A stretch of DNA of 6,676 nucleotides, from assembly GCA_022842745.1 (NCBI GenBank), contig JALHPA010000149.1, forward strand, positions 1-6,676, given 5' to 3'. Position 1 is the first letter of the stretch. Every line of letters begins with the position of its first letter. Source of the DNA: Pirellulales bacterium (GTDB lineage Bacteria > Planctomycetota > Planctomycetia > Pirellulales > JALHPA01). The position numbers and the translations under genes are program-made. Below are positions 1 through 5,990 of this stretch, in pieces. Under the pieces are notes generated by a model, which saw nothing but the letters and a program-made list of their open reading frames with translations, searched no databases and was not told the DNA's origin.

Positions 1-1
1 A

Positions 2-298
2 GGCTCGTCTCGCGAATCTCATTGGGGCCCATTGCGACATCTCGCACGGGCCCAGCGTGACGTCTCCATCGGCCCCATCAAGCATCAGCCCAAGGCACCC
101 GGCCGGACGCTTACGGACAGCTACCAGTCTCGCCTGTTTCTCTCCGCCAAAGTTGCCCACCTCGGCAAAGGGACGAATTGGAACGCTGATGGGGTCTTAA
201 TCCTTGGCCAACGCTGGTGGGCGGTGTCGTGGCAGACCAAACCTGGCCAAACTTTAACCGAGATGGTCTTGGACCATTTACAAGCATTCCGCCAATGA
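2..298 (+). CDS. 3' part of a gene upstream of the JAB-E1 gene; C-terminus possibly E2-like
   Basis: The frame is open from the left edge of the window to a TGA at 296-298, so the true start is probably outside; an internal TTG at 32 is the only obvious start inside. About 98 residues are visible. The C-terminal part has a DG-x-LIL strand, two Trp-rich segments (RWW, VSW), then a proline and an amphipathic helix (residues LTEMVLDHLQAF). That order resembles the end of E2 ubiquitin-conjugating folds, where a DG-x-LCL strand is followed by W-P and a final helix. No cysteine is present in the visible part; where an E2 would carry its Cys there is Ile. The stop overlaps the next start (ATGA), so the two proteins are translationally coupled and probably work together. 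That it is a gene is well supported; the E2-like identity is inference from pattern and context, and the reading frame near the left edge is less certain. Confidence 0.5.
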   Translation, partial: GSSRESHWGPLRHLARAQRDVSIGPIKHQPKAPGRTLTDSYQSRLFLSAKVAHLGKGTNWNADGVLILGQRWWAVSWQTKPGQTLTEMVLDHLQAFRQ

Positions 299-1644
299 AC
301 CCGATCGCGAAAATTTCTCGACCACTCTTGCTCGCAGCGCTTGCCGACCTTGAGCGGCCCCACCCGTTCGCCGGTGAACGCCTGGGATTCTTCTCATTTC
401 GTCAGTCGCTCGACGCGGCTGAACCTCTTCTGATTTGCTTCGAGTATCACAGCATCCCGGACGACCAATATGTCGAAGACCATTCGGTTGGCGGTCGCAT
501 TAGCGGTGAAGCAATCCAAGCAGCCATGGGCCGCGCCTACAACACTGGTGCGGGCCAACTATGGGTCCACACGCATGGACGGGACGGTATGCCCGGAATC
601 AGCCCGACTGATCTGGAAAGCGGCCCCAAGGTCGTTCAGAGTTGTGCCAATGCCCAGCCCAATGCGCTGCACGCTTGGGGTGTAATTTCAGAACAGGGGA
701 TTTGCGGGCAAGTTCGCAGCCGGGACGGCGCATTCCATCCTCTTCTTCGTCTGGCCGTGATCGGCTGGCCGATGGTCATCCCTGCACAACGCGAGATTAC
801 CTACCGGGCCATTCGAGCACGGGCGAAGGACCATGCCCCCGCAGTAGAACGCTACGTTCGCCAGAGCTTTCTTGGTGCCGGCGCGCAGGACATCATTGAA
901 TTCGCCCGTGTCGGCATCGTGGGCCTTGGCGGCGGCGGATCACATTTGGCCCAACAACTCGCTCACTTGGGCTTCCAAGATGTCGTACTTTGTGACCCGC
1001 AGCAAATCGCAGACACGAATCTGAACCGGCTGGTGGGTGGAACCGTGCAGGATGTTCGCGACAAGGCGTTCAAAGCCCACATTGCCGCCCGGCTTTACCG
1101 TAGCCTGCAGCCGAAGGCGAAAATCGATGATCGCCCCCATGGCTGGGAAGCCAATGTCTCAGCCCTCCGCCGCTGCGACGTGATCTTCGGAGCGATTGAT
1201 GGCTTCGCCGCGCGCCGCGACCTGGAGTCGTTTTGTCGGAATCACTTGATCCCGCTTGTTGATATCGGGATGAAGGTCCTGCGACCGGAAAACGAAGCTC
1301 CGGAAATTCGCGGTCAAGTCATCCTGTCCATGCCAGGAGAAACGTGCATGCATTGCCTCCAGTTCCTCACCCCCGCCAACCTCGCGGAAGATGTGCAGGC
1401 CTACGACAAAGACCCGCAGCCCCAGGTCGTCTGGCCCAACGGAATCCTCGCTTCGTCTGCCATCGGATACGCGATCGGCTTGCTGACCGGATGGTCTGGA
1501 TCATCGGTGCCGCCATGTCGATTGGACTACCGTGCCAGTCAGATGACAATGTCGCCTTCACACATGACAGTAGCACTAAAAAGGCACACTTGCACCCATT
1601 ATCCCGTAAGCCAGAGCGGTGACCCGCGCTATCAAAAGCTCTAA
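295..1644 (+). CDS. JAB (JAMM) peptidase-E1/ThiF adenylyltransferase fusion protein
   Basis: The product has 449 residues from the ATG at 295, which overlaps the preceding stop as ATGA; this coupling decides the start over a longer in-frame one at 217. Residues about 30-145 form a JAB/JAMM metalloprotease-like domain with HTH at 92-94, S103 and D106, the zinc ligands and catalytic pattern HxH-x8-SxxD; the upstream Glu is probably E43 or E50. Residues about 185-410 form a ThiF/E1 Rossmann domain: GLGGGG (210-215), the acidic residue of LCD (D234), the NLNR motif (242-245, ATP-contacting Arg), K257/K260 and GAIDG (D302). A CMHC pair (351-354) plus C408 and C433 could bind zinc as in ThiF/MoeB. 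By family knowledge, E1 adenylates and activates a ubiquitin-like C-terminus, and JAB matures the modifier or removes it. This fusion is known from bacterial ubiquitin-like operons thought to act in phage defence. All signature residues are intact. The Ubl partner is not in the window, so assignment to a named system is inference. Confidence 0.88.
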   Translation: MNPIAKISRPLLLAALADLERPHPFAGERLGFFSFRQSLDAAEPLLICFEYHSIPDDQYVEDHSVGGRISGEAIQAAMGRAYNTGAGQLWVHTHGRDGMPGISPTDLESGPKVVQSCANAQPNALHAWGVISEQGICGQVRSRDGAFHPLLRLAVIGWPMVIPAQREITYRAIRARAKDHAPAVERYVRQSFLGAGAQDIIEFARVGIVGLGGGGSHLAQQLAHLGFQDVVLCDPQQIADTNLNRLVGGTVQDVRDKAFKAHIAARLYRSLQPKAKIDDRPHGWEANVSALRRCDVIFGAIDGFAARRDLESFCRNHLIPLVDIGMKVLRPENEAPEIRGQVILSMPGETCMHCLQFLTPANLAEDVQAYDKDPQPQVVWPNGILASSAIGYAIGLLTGWSGSSVPPCRLDYRASQMTMSPSHMTVALKRHTCTHYPVSQSGDPRYQKL

Positions 1645-1731
1645 ACCGAAGTTCCTGACGATAGTCGCGCAGCAATAAAAATTCGAGGCAATGCATTCCG
1701 ACATCGATGAGTGATCTTGTATCTCTCGCGC
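1645..1731 (+). other. Short AT-richer gap between the JAB-E1 gene and the recombinase
   Basis: This spacer contains the AT-rich run AGCAATAAAAATTCGAGG near 1671-1688. I see no convincing hairpin terminator or Shine-Dalgarno sequence for the recombinase start at 1732. It could carry a promoter, but no good -35/-10 pair is visible. Confidence 0.3.
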
Positions 1732-2303
1732 ATGCCCGCTCGTCCTTTCAGTCCCTCCGAAATCACCCTCATCGAATCCCACCTCCTACTGCACAACCAT
1801 TATCGCGACCGGATGCTGGTCATCGCTAGTGCTCAGGTCGGCTACCGGGTCACCGAACTCCCGCTTGGACGGTCGGGCAGGTTCTGGGCGGGCATAGGAA
1901 CATCGTGACGCAAGCTCGGCTCAAGGGTGGCAGCGGGGTTCACGAGCGCAGCATACAGAGCCGGCGAGTGGTGCTGAATTACCGGGCGAAGGGAGTGATC
2001 TGCGACTACATCGCCTCCTTGGGCTGCGTCCCGCCGGCAGATCAGTATCTCTTCCGGTCGCGCTCGGGTGCCAACCGCCCCATCAGCCAGTCCCAGGCTT
2101 ACCGGATCCTGAAAGATCTTTGCCGCGAGTGCGCCATCGATGCGACGCGCATCAGCACCCACAGCCCGCGCAAATCCGTCGTTCGCGCGATCTATGACGT
2201 CAGTGGTCACGACCTCGTTCGGACCCAACGGATCGTTCAGCATGCCAGCCCGCTCACAGCGGCCCGTTACCTGGAGAGCAAAGCCAAATTAGGGACAGGC
2301 TAA
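1732..2303 (+). pseudogene. Frameshifted, 3'-truncated tyrosine recombinase (standalone catalytic domain)
   Basis: Two frames together give one phage-integrase-family catalytic domain. The first runs from the ATG at 1732 (a GTG at 1711 is an alternative) and holds the first catalytic Arg in GYR-VTEL (codon 1846-1848). After about 1860 the matching protein continues in frame 3 (AWTVGQV at 1863, then ARLKGG with the catalytic Lys at 1923-1925). One base is missing, or two are extra, around 1858-1865. Frame 3 continues through the HxxR box (HSPRKS), the GHDL...QH segment and the Tyr nucleophile in ARYLES (Tyr codon 2268-2270), so the R-K-H-R-H-Y set is present but split. There is no N-terminal SAM-like DNA-binding domain, as in short recombinases I associate with Verrucomicrobiota. 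The end, KLGTG-stop, is encoded by the AGGGACAGGC repeat, so about 10-20 native C-terminal residues are probably lost. Inactive unless the shift is a sequencing error or is recoded. Confidence 0.8.
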
Positions 2304-2389
2304 TAATGCCGGTCGATGCTGCCGCTGGGGCGCGGGCTGGGCGCGTGGCGGCATCGGATCACGTCCTGGCAAGTGGCGGATAGGGAGGA

Positions 2390-2409
2390 CCGCGGCGGGG
2401 GTGCCGTGG
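2390..2409 (+). repeat. Imperfect hairpin, repeat block A unit 1
   Basis: CCGCGGCG and TGCCGTGG flank a GGGG loop. Relative to the perfect copies, two right-arm bases are changed C to T, giving two G-U pairs that still allow an 8-bp RNA stem. Confidence 0.7.
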
Positions 2410-2510
2410 CTCCAGGCTCCCCGCTCCCCCTCCCCCCGTCCCGCTCCTCGCTCCCTGCTCCGCGCTCCCTGCTCCAGGCTCCCCGCTCCCCGCTCCTCGC
2501 TCCCCGCTCC
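2410..2510 (+). repeat. GCTCCCC-type heptamer array with a G-quadruplex motif on the minus strand
   Basis: Degenerate 7-base units (GCTCCCC, GCTCCTC, GCTCCCT) run in tandem. At 2419-2442 four C-runs (4, 5, 6 and 3 long) are separated by loops of 3, 1 and 2 bases, a canonical G-quadruplex pattern on the minus strand and an i-motif candidate on the plus strand. Confidence 0.85.
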
Positions 2511-2591
2511 AAGCAAGATTCTGTCCGGATTGGATCGAGCCGGATCGGATCGAACCGGTTGAGGTTGAGGTGGGACGGTTGACGTTGCCGA

Positions 2592-2611
2592 CCGCGGCGA
2601 GGGCGCCGCGG
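2592..2611 (+). repeat. Perfect 8-bp hairpin with AGGG loop, repeat block A unit 2
   Basis: The left arm CCGCGGCG and right arm CGCCGCGG are exact reverse complements around AGGG. It is followed directly by CTCCA and the next heptamer array, the same order as in blocks B and D. Confidence 0.85.
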
Positions 2612-2707
2612 CTCCATAATCCCCGCTCCTCGCTCCTCGCTCCCCGCTTCCCACTTCCCGCTTCCGGCTCCCCGCTCCTCGCTCCCCGCTCCCCGCTCCC
2701 CACTCCA
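2612..2707 (+). repeat. GCTCCCC-type heptamer array, block A unit 2
   Basis: Tandem 7-base units run to CTCCATCGG. Three consecutive C4 runs spaced by GCT near 2683-2704 give further G-rich potential on the minus strand, but the fourth run is about ten bases away. Confidence 0.8.
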
Positions 2708-2764
2708 TCGGTGGGGGATGCCGCGACGTGCGCTTCGCGCCAAGCCGGCAGGAGGCGTTCACAA

Positions 2765-2815
2765 CCCGTTGCCATACCGTGGAATCGGGATACTGAATCG
2801 ACATACTTATTCCAA
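2765..2815 (+). promoter_or_regulatory. Possible promoter region of mntA-hepT
   Basis: This is the only AT-richer stretch upstream of mntA, with TTGCCA at 2769-2774 and CATACTTATTCC near 2802-2813. The spacing does not give a clean sigma-70 pair, so only the region is proposed and no defined -35/-10. There is also no clear Shine-Dalgarno sequence before the ATG at 2833. Confidence 0.25.
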
Positions 2816-2832
2816 CCGCTTAGCTTCCTCCC

Positions 2833-3267
2833 ATGAATCACGCGGCTTTCAGTCGAAAGGGCGGCCAAGCCCGGTCGATCGCCAAGACCCTCGCCAATCG
2901 GGCGAAGGCCGTTGCGTATTGGGAAAAAGTGCGGGCCGGAAACAAACCGCGACCACGGAGGCTGCGGGTGCCACCGGCCCCTGAAACTGTGGCTCAATTG
3001 CTGACCGACTACTGCCGCCAAGCCGGCATCACGCGGCTGGAGGCGTTCGGTTCCACGGCCCGGGGCGAAGCCAAGCGCGGCAGCGATGTGGATTTGCTGG
3101 CCACCTTTGCCGCCAATCCCGGCCTGCGATTCTTCACGATGGAGGAGGACATGGCCAGAATCCTCGGCGTGCCCGTGCACCTGCTGACGCGTGAGGCGGT
3201 GGAGCAAATGTCGAATCCTTACCGCCGCCAATCGATCCTGGCCGATGCCAGAGTCATCTATGGCTAA
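2833..3267 (+). CDS. mntA: MntA-type minimal nucleotidyltransferase, antitoxin of a HEPN/MNT toxin-antitoxin pair
   Basis: The product has 144 residues. Residues about 52-144 form a minimal nucleotidyltransferase domain: GS at 73-74, ten residues, then D85-V86-D87 (GSx10DxD), followed by a core ending VIYG. In the characterised MntA/HepT pair of this family the MNT enzyme transfers AMP from ATP to a tyrosine of the HEPN toxin and so silences it. The gene ends 8 bases inside hepT, which argues for coupled translation in a two-gene operon. Residues 1-50 are an extra basic segment not needed for the MNT fold: RKGGQARSIAKTLANRAKA followed by a Trp and more Arg/Lys. It resembles the basic GG-x-AR segments of small Ala/Lys-rich proteins and may help bind DNA or the toxin; that is inference. 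The start is the first ATG, with no clear Shine-Dalgarno; a later start would remove the extension but keep the enzyme. Confidence 0.87.
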   Translation: MNHAAFSRKGGQARSIAKTLANRAKAVAYWEKVRAGNKPRPRRLRVPPAPETVAQLLTDYCRQAGITRLEAFGSTARGEAKRGSDVDLLATFAANPGLRFFTMEEDMARILGVPVHLLTREAVEQMSNPYRRQSILADARVIYG

Positions 3268-3625
3268 AGCGTCACCCAAGACCCAGTACCCTTACCTGCA
3301 TGATATGCTGGAGGCTGCGCGGCTCATTCACGGCTATGTGGCCGGAATCGCGTTCGAGGATTTCCGGCGCAACAGCGAGAAGCGTGATGCCGTTGCGCTG
3401 CGCCTTTCGGTGCTGGGCGAGTCGGCCAGCAAGATCGACAAGGCGACTGAAAAGCTCCTGCCCGCGATTCCTTTCAAGAGTATCCGGGGTATGCGCAACC
3501 GCATCGCCCATGATTATGGCGCGGTGGACTTCAAGATCGTCTGGGCGGTGACGCAGGAGGAAATCGAACCATTGATCGCGGCGCTGGAGGCCCATTTCCA
3601 AAAGAACCCGCCTGGCGGTCCATAA
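3260..3625 (+). CDS. hepT: HepT-like HEPN ribonuclease toxin (DUF86 family)
   Basis: The product has 121 residues from the ATG at 3260, which overlaps the mntA stop (ATGGCTAA). An in-frame ATG at 3245 is an alternative. The sequence is all-helical in character and carries the HEPN catalytic motif R79-N-R-I-A-H84 followed by D-Y86, i.e. Rx4HxY, in the context MRNRIAHDYGAVD. This is typical of HepT/DUF86. Arg and His form the RNase active site at the dimer interface, and the Tyr is the position AMPylated by MntA in the studied homologue. The gene is therefore expected to encode a functional toxin neutralised by the adjacent MntA. Length fits the family (about 110-140 residues). It ends in NPPGGP just before a fragment of another gene and repeat block B. 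All key residues are intact; activity is inferred. Confidence 0.88.
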   Translation: MAKASPKTQYPYLHDMLEAARLIHGYVAGIAFEDFRRNSEKRDAVALRLSVLGESASKIDKATEKLLPAIPFKSIRGMRNRIAHDYGAVDFKIVWAVTQEEIEPLIAALEAHFQKNPPGGP

Positions 3626-3642
3626 GCGGCGGAGAGGACCTG

Positions 3643-3777
3643 TTGAGTTGGGACGAAGTGCGGCGACGCAACCACGCCCAGGCCATGTCGTCGCCCACGC
3701 AGTGGTTCAAATTGGCCAACGACCTGCTCCAGTCGGCCACATTGCTGCGACCGCCAAATCAGGGACAGGCCAATTAA
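3643..3777 (+). pseudogene. Fragment of an unrecognised gene cut off by repeat block B
   Basis: A 44-codon frame starts at a TTG at 3643, preceded at five bases by GGAGAGG (3631-3637), a good Shine-Dalgarno. The product begins MSWDEVRRRNHAQAM, continues with an amphipathic helix containing WFKLANDLLQSATLL, and ends RPPNQGQAN. The last residues are encoded by the AGGGACAGGCCAATTAA repeat at 3761-3777, which also gives the stop. Composition and the ribosome site look like a real gene start. The WF-x-LANDLL helix would fit the N-terminus of a helical (for example HEPN-like) protein, but I cannot identify it. I interpret it as a gene truncated by the repeat; it may also be expressed as a short peptide with hepT. 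Confidence 0.5.
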
Positions 3778-3891
3778 GGGACGGGGCAATATTGCCGATT
3801 GCCGAGTCGGTGGGTTGATTGGGGCCAGACAGGTCCGGGCCGGATCGGATCGAATCGGTTGAGGTTGAGGTGGGAAGGTTGACGTTGCCGA

Positions 3892-3911
3892 ACGCGGCGA
3901 GGGCGCCGCGG
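3892..3911 (+). repeat. Hairpin with AGGG loop in repeat block B
   Basis: The arms CGCGGCG and CGCCGCG (3893-3899 and 3904-3910) pair perfectly over 7 bp around AGGG; the eighth pair is lost by a C-to-A change at 3892. Confidence 0.8.
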
Positions 3912-3980
3912 CTCCAGGCTCCCCGCTCCTCGCTCCCCGCTTCCCACTTCCTGCTCCCCGCTCCCTGCTCCCTGCTCCGC
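3912..3980 (+). repeat. GCTCCCC-type heptamer array in block B
   Basis: Seven-base units GCTCCCC, GCTCCTC, GCTTCCC and GCTCCCT run to CTGCTCCGCG. Block A shares the unit order at the start of its array. Confidence 0.8.
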
Positions 3981-4009
3981 GTCCTCTCCGGACTCGTCCC
4001 GCCGACACC

Positions 4010-5587
4010 CTACCTCCCGGCCTTGGCCAGGACGTCGGTCATCCAGGCGGCGTAGTCGGCCTTGAACTTCTTCAACGACTCCAGGTGGATGTACATCATG
4101 TGGCCGGAATCGTAGTAGGTGGTGGTGAGGTTGCCGCGGACGGCCGGGTCGAGCGCCATGTGGCTGACGGTGTAGTCGGTGGCGAAATACGGCGTGGCCA
4201 GGTCGTAGCGGCCGCTGGAGATCCAGACGCGGAGGTGCGGGTTGCGCGAGATGGCGCGGCGCAGGTCCTCGGCGACGTTCAGGTAGGTGTTCTCGACGTT
4301 GCGGTAGCTCCAGGGCTGGACGGCGCCCGTGAGGATCTCGTACGGCAGGTCGCTCTCGAAGCGCAGGTCGCGGCGCAGGTAGTCGTTGATGGCGGTGGTG
4401 TAGCCGCCGTAGATGGCCTCGATGGCGGGGTCGAAGTCGGGGTCGTCCGTGCCCGGGTTGTAGCGGATGCCCTTCAGCCGCGAATCGAGCCGGCCGACGG
4501 AGCGGTTGTCGTCGAGCAGCAGCATCCGGGTGAACTTCTGGATCTCGATCCGCAGGTTCTGCTGACTGACATAGCCGGCCGGCAGGCCGGTGAACCGCGC
4601 CACCTCAGCGGCGATGCGCTGCCGCGCCGCCGCCGGCAGGGCGTCGCCCTGCATCAGCGCCGTGGCGTACTCGCCCAGCGCAAAGGCCTCCGCCTGCGCC
4701 AGCACGGCGGCCAGCGGTTGCGACTGCAGGTCCGGGCCGAGCCGGCCGTGGTACCAGGCCGTGGCGGTGTAGGTCGGCAGGAACAGGATCGGCGGCAGGT
4801 CGTTGGCCGGGGCGAACCGGGCCGTCTGGAAGTTCAGGATGCTCGAGACGAGCATGATGCCGTTCAGGTAGTAATTGTAGCGGCTCTGCAGGTACTCGGA
4901 GAGCCCGGCGGCGCGGGTGGTGCCGTAGCTCTCGCCGACGAGGAACTTCGGCGACGCCCAGCGCTGGTTGCGCGTGGTCCACAGCCGGATGAAATCCCCC
5001 ACCGCCTCGATGTCCGCCGTAAACCCGTGGAAATCCTTCGCCTCGACGCCCTCGGCGGCACGGCTGTAGCCGGTCGAGACGGGGTCGATGAACACCAGGT
5101 CGGTCCGGTCCAGCCAGGACCACGGGTTGTCCGCCCACCGGTACGGCGGCGGCAGCGACTCGCCGAGGTCCGACATGAGCACGCGCTTCGGCCCCAGCGC
5201 GCCCAGGTGCAGCCACACGGACGACGAGCCCGGACCGCCATTGAACGAGAACGTCACCGGCCGGTCGCCGGCCGCATGGTCGCCGATCTTCGCGTAGGCG
5301 ACGAAGAAGAGGTTGGCGCGGACCTTCTCCCCCTTGGCGTCCTTCAGCTGCTGGAACCCGGCCGTGGCCCGGTACCGGATCAGCTTCCCGTCGATGGTCA
5401 CCTCGTGCTCGGTGACGGACAGGGCGGGCTCCTTGTCGTCGGCCTTGGACTTCTTCTCGTCCGACCCGGGTTTCTTATCCTCGGCCGCCGGTTTCTTGTC
5501 GGCCGCCGCCCCTTTCGACGGTTCGGCGGCGGCGGTGGTGATCGCAAACGTGGCGGCGACAAGGGCGGCAAGGAGCAGTCGAAGCAT
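4010..5587 (-). CDS. Secreted serine carboxypeptidase, peptidase family S10
   Basis: The product has 525 residues, starting at the ATG read from 5587; the longer frame back to 5680 would bury the signal peptide, so this start is chosen. Residues 1-21 are a Sec signal peptide (MLRLLLAALVAATFAITTAAA), so the enzyme is exported to the periplasm or outside. Residues 22-56 are a Lys/Asp/Glu/Ala-rich, probably disordered linker. The alpha/beta-hydrolase catalytic domain follows. It has the oxyanion segment FNGGPGSSS (115-123), the nucleophile S220 in GESYG (218-222), the acid D462 in SGRYDLATP and H496 in DSGHMMY. Family members remove C-terminal residues from peptides, typically at acidic pH. Length and order match bacterial S10 proteins. 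All triad residues are intact. It stands alone on the minus strand between repeat blocks B and C and runs opposite to mntA-hepT. Its G+C content looks higher than that of the JAB-E1 gene, suggesting a resident gene. No Shine-Dalgarno is visible before the start. Confidence 0.93.
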   Translation of the reverse strand: MLRLLLAALVAATFAITTAAAEPSKGAAADKKPAAEDKKPGSDEKKSKADDKEPALSVTEHEVTIDGKLIRYRATAGFQQLKDAKGEKVRANLFFVAYAKIGDHAAGDRPVTFSFNGGPGSSSVWLHLGALGPKRVLMSDLGESLPPPYRWADNPWSWLDRTDLVFIDPVSTGYSRAAEGVEAKDFHGFTADIEAVGDFIRLWTTRNQRWASPKFLVGESYGTTRAAGLSEYLQSRYNYYLNGIMLVSSILNFQTARFAPANDLPPILFLPTYTATAWYHGRLGPDLQSQPLAAVLAQAEAFALGEYATALMQGDALPAAARQRIAAEVARFTGLPAGYVSQQNLRIEIQKFTRMLLLDDNRSVGRLDSRLKGIRYNPGTDDPDFDPAIEAIYGGYTTAINDYLRRDLRFESDLPYEILTGAVQPWSYRNVENTYLNVAEDLRRAISRNPHLRVWISSGRYDLATPYFATDYTVSHMALDPAVRGNLTTTYYDSGHMMYIHLESLKKFKADYAAWMTDVLAKAGR

Positions 5588-5754
5588 GACGGGAGGGGGT
5601 TGGCGGGTGACCGACCGGACCGATCGGCGTTGGAAAGCGGGTGACGCCGCGATGCCAGCCGAAGGACGGCGGCGCGGCAAGGCCGGAGCGGGCCGGCGGG
5701 CGCTGCCGGCCCCGGCGGCGATCCGGCTTGGCGGCGGCAGGACGGGGTCGGACC
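5588..5754. other. Upstream region of the carboxypeptidase gene
   Basis: This is very GC-rich sequence that should contain the minus-strand promoter of the carboxypeptidase gene. I see no recognisable -35/-10 pair, hairpin or gene. Confidence 0.3.
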
Positions 5755-5807
5755 GGTTGAGGTGGAGGTGGAGGTTGAGGTGGAGGTTGAGGTGGGGAGG
5801 TTGAGGT
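5755..5807 (+). repeat. GAGGTT/GAGGTG hexamer tandem tract
   Basis: About eight hexamers of GGTTGA or GGTGGA in tandem, with one GGTGGGGA interruption. Blocks A, B and D contain two or three units at the same place, so this copy is expanded, probably by slippage. The open frame it creates (EVEVEV) is not a gene. Confidence 0.85.
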
Positions 5808-5855
5808 TGCCGACTGAGGCGGGGGCGCCGCGGCTCCAGGCGGGAGTTTTTGGGG

Positions 5856-5875
5856 ATGCGGCGCCCTCGCCGCGT
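5856..5875 (-). repeat. Inverted hairpin copy in repeat block C
   Basis: ATGCGGCG-CCCT-CGCCGCGT; read on the minus strand it has the AGGG loop of blocks A and B, so it lies opposite to its neighbours. Confidence 0.65.
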
Positions 5876-5955
5876 TTCGTCCGCATTGCCGAGCGCGACC
5901 GCGGCGGCTCCATTATTCCCGCTTCCCGCTCCTCGCTCCCCGCTTCCCGCTCCAT

Positions 5956-5975
5956 CCGCGGCGGGGGCGCCGCGG
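5956..5975 (+). repeat. Perfect 8-bp hairpin with GGGG loop in block C
   Basis: CCGCGGCG-GGGG-CGCCGCGG, followed by CTCCAGG as in the other blocks. Confidence 0.85.
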
Positions 5976-5990
5976 CTCCAGGGAACGCAA

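Larger units (their letters stand above)
2289..2832 (+). repeat. Composite repeat block A (AGGGACAGGC motif, hairpins, GCTCCCC arrays) between the recombinase and mntA
   Basis: This gene-free stretch starts with TTAGGGACAGGCTAATAATG (2289-2308), which supplies the recombinase stop. It has two hairpin-plus-array units. Unit one has an imperfect hairpin at 2390-2409 whose differences keep G-U pairing, then a GCTCCCC-type array at 2410-2510. Unit two has GATCGGATCGAACCGG, GGTTGAGGTTGAGG (2543-2570), a perfect hairpin at 2592-2611 and an array at 2612-2707. The segment 2541-2616 matches 3841-3916 at 73 of 76 bases. Long open frames across it on both strands (SGERGAG-type or PAPRS-type repeats) follow from the 7-base period and are not genes. 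From about 2708 to 2832 the sequence becomes ordinary and AT-richer, and probably contains the mntA promoter. Confidence 0.85.
3761..3980 (+). repeat. Composite repeat block B, nearly complete copy
   Basis: Block B fills most of the gap between hepT and the carboxypeptidase gene. In order it has two adjacent related units, AGGGACAGGCCAATTA (3761-3776) and AGGGACGGGGCAATATTGCC (3777-3796). Next come GGTGGGTTGATTGGGGCC (3810-3827), GGATCGGATCGAATCGG, GGTTGAGGTTGAGG, a hairpin and a GCTCCCC-type array. Block D at 6322-6523 has the same order, so this is a defined element of about 200 bases. It cuts off the 3643 reading frame at its left end. From 3981 to 4009 a short unexplained stretch precedes the peptidase stop codon. 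Confidence 0.85.

Noticed and set aside
217..294. Longer start for the JAB-E1 protein at 217
   Set aside because: It would overlap the preceding gene by 82 bases; the ATG at 295 forms an ATGA overlap and begins a sensible N-terminus.
2410..2707. CRISPR array
   Set aside because: The units are only 7 bases, tandem and without unique spacers; no cas genes are nearby.
3191..3259. Longer start for HepT at 3191
   Set aside because: It would read far into mntA in another frame and add residues unlike the family; the ATG at 3260 fits the family length.
2289..3279. Long minus-strand open frames with GSGERGAGS repeats across block A and mntA
   Set aside because: They come from the heptamer arrays, which are open in every frame, and run antisense through the well-supported mntA gene.
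4085..5644. A 519-codon open frame on the plus strand opposite the carboxypeptidase gene
   Set aside because: It is a Val/Arg/Gly-rich shadow in high-GC DNA with no domain; the minus-strand protein has a full catalytic triad and signal peptide.
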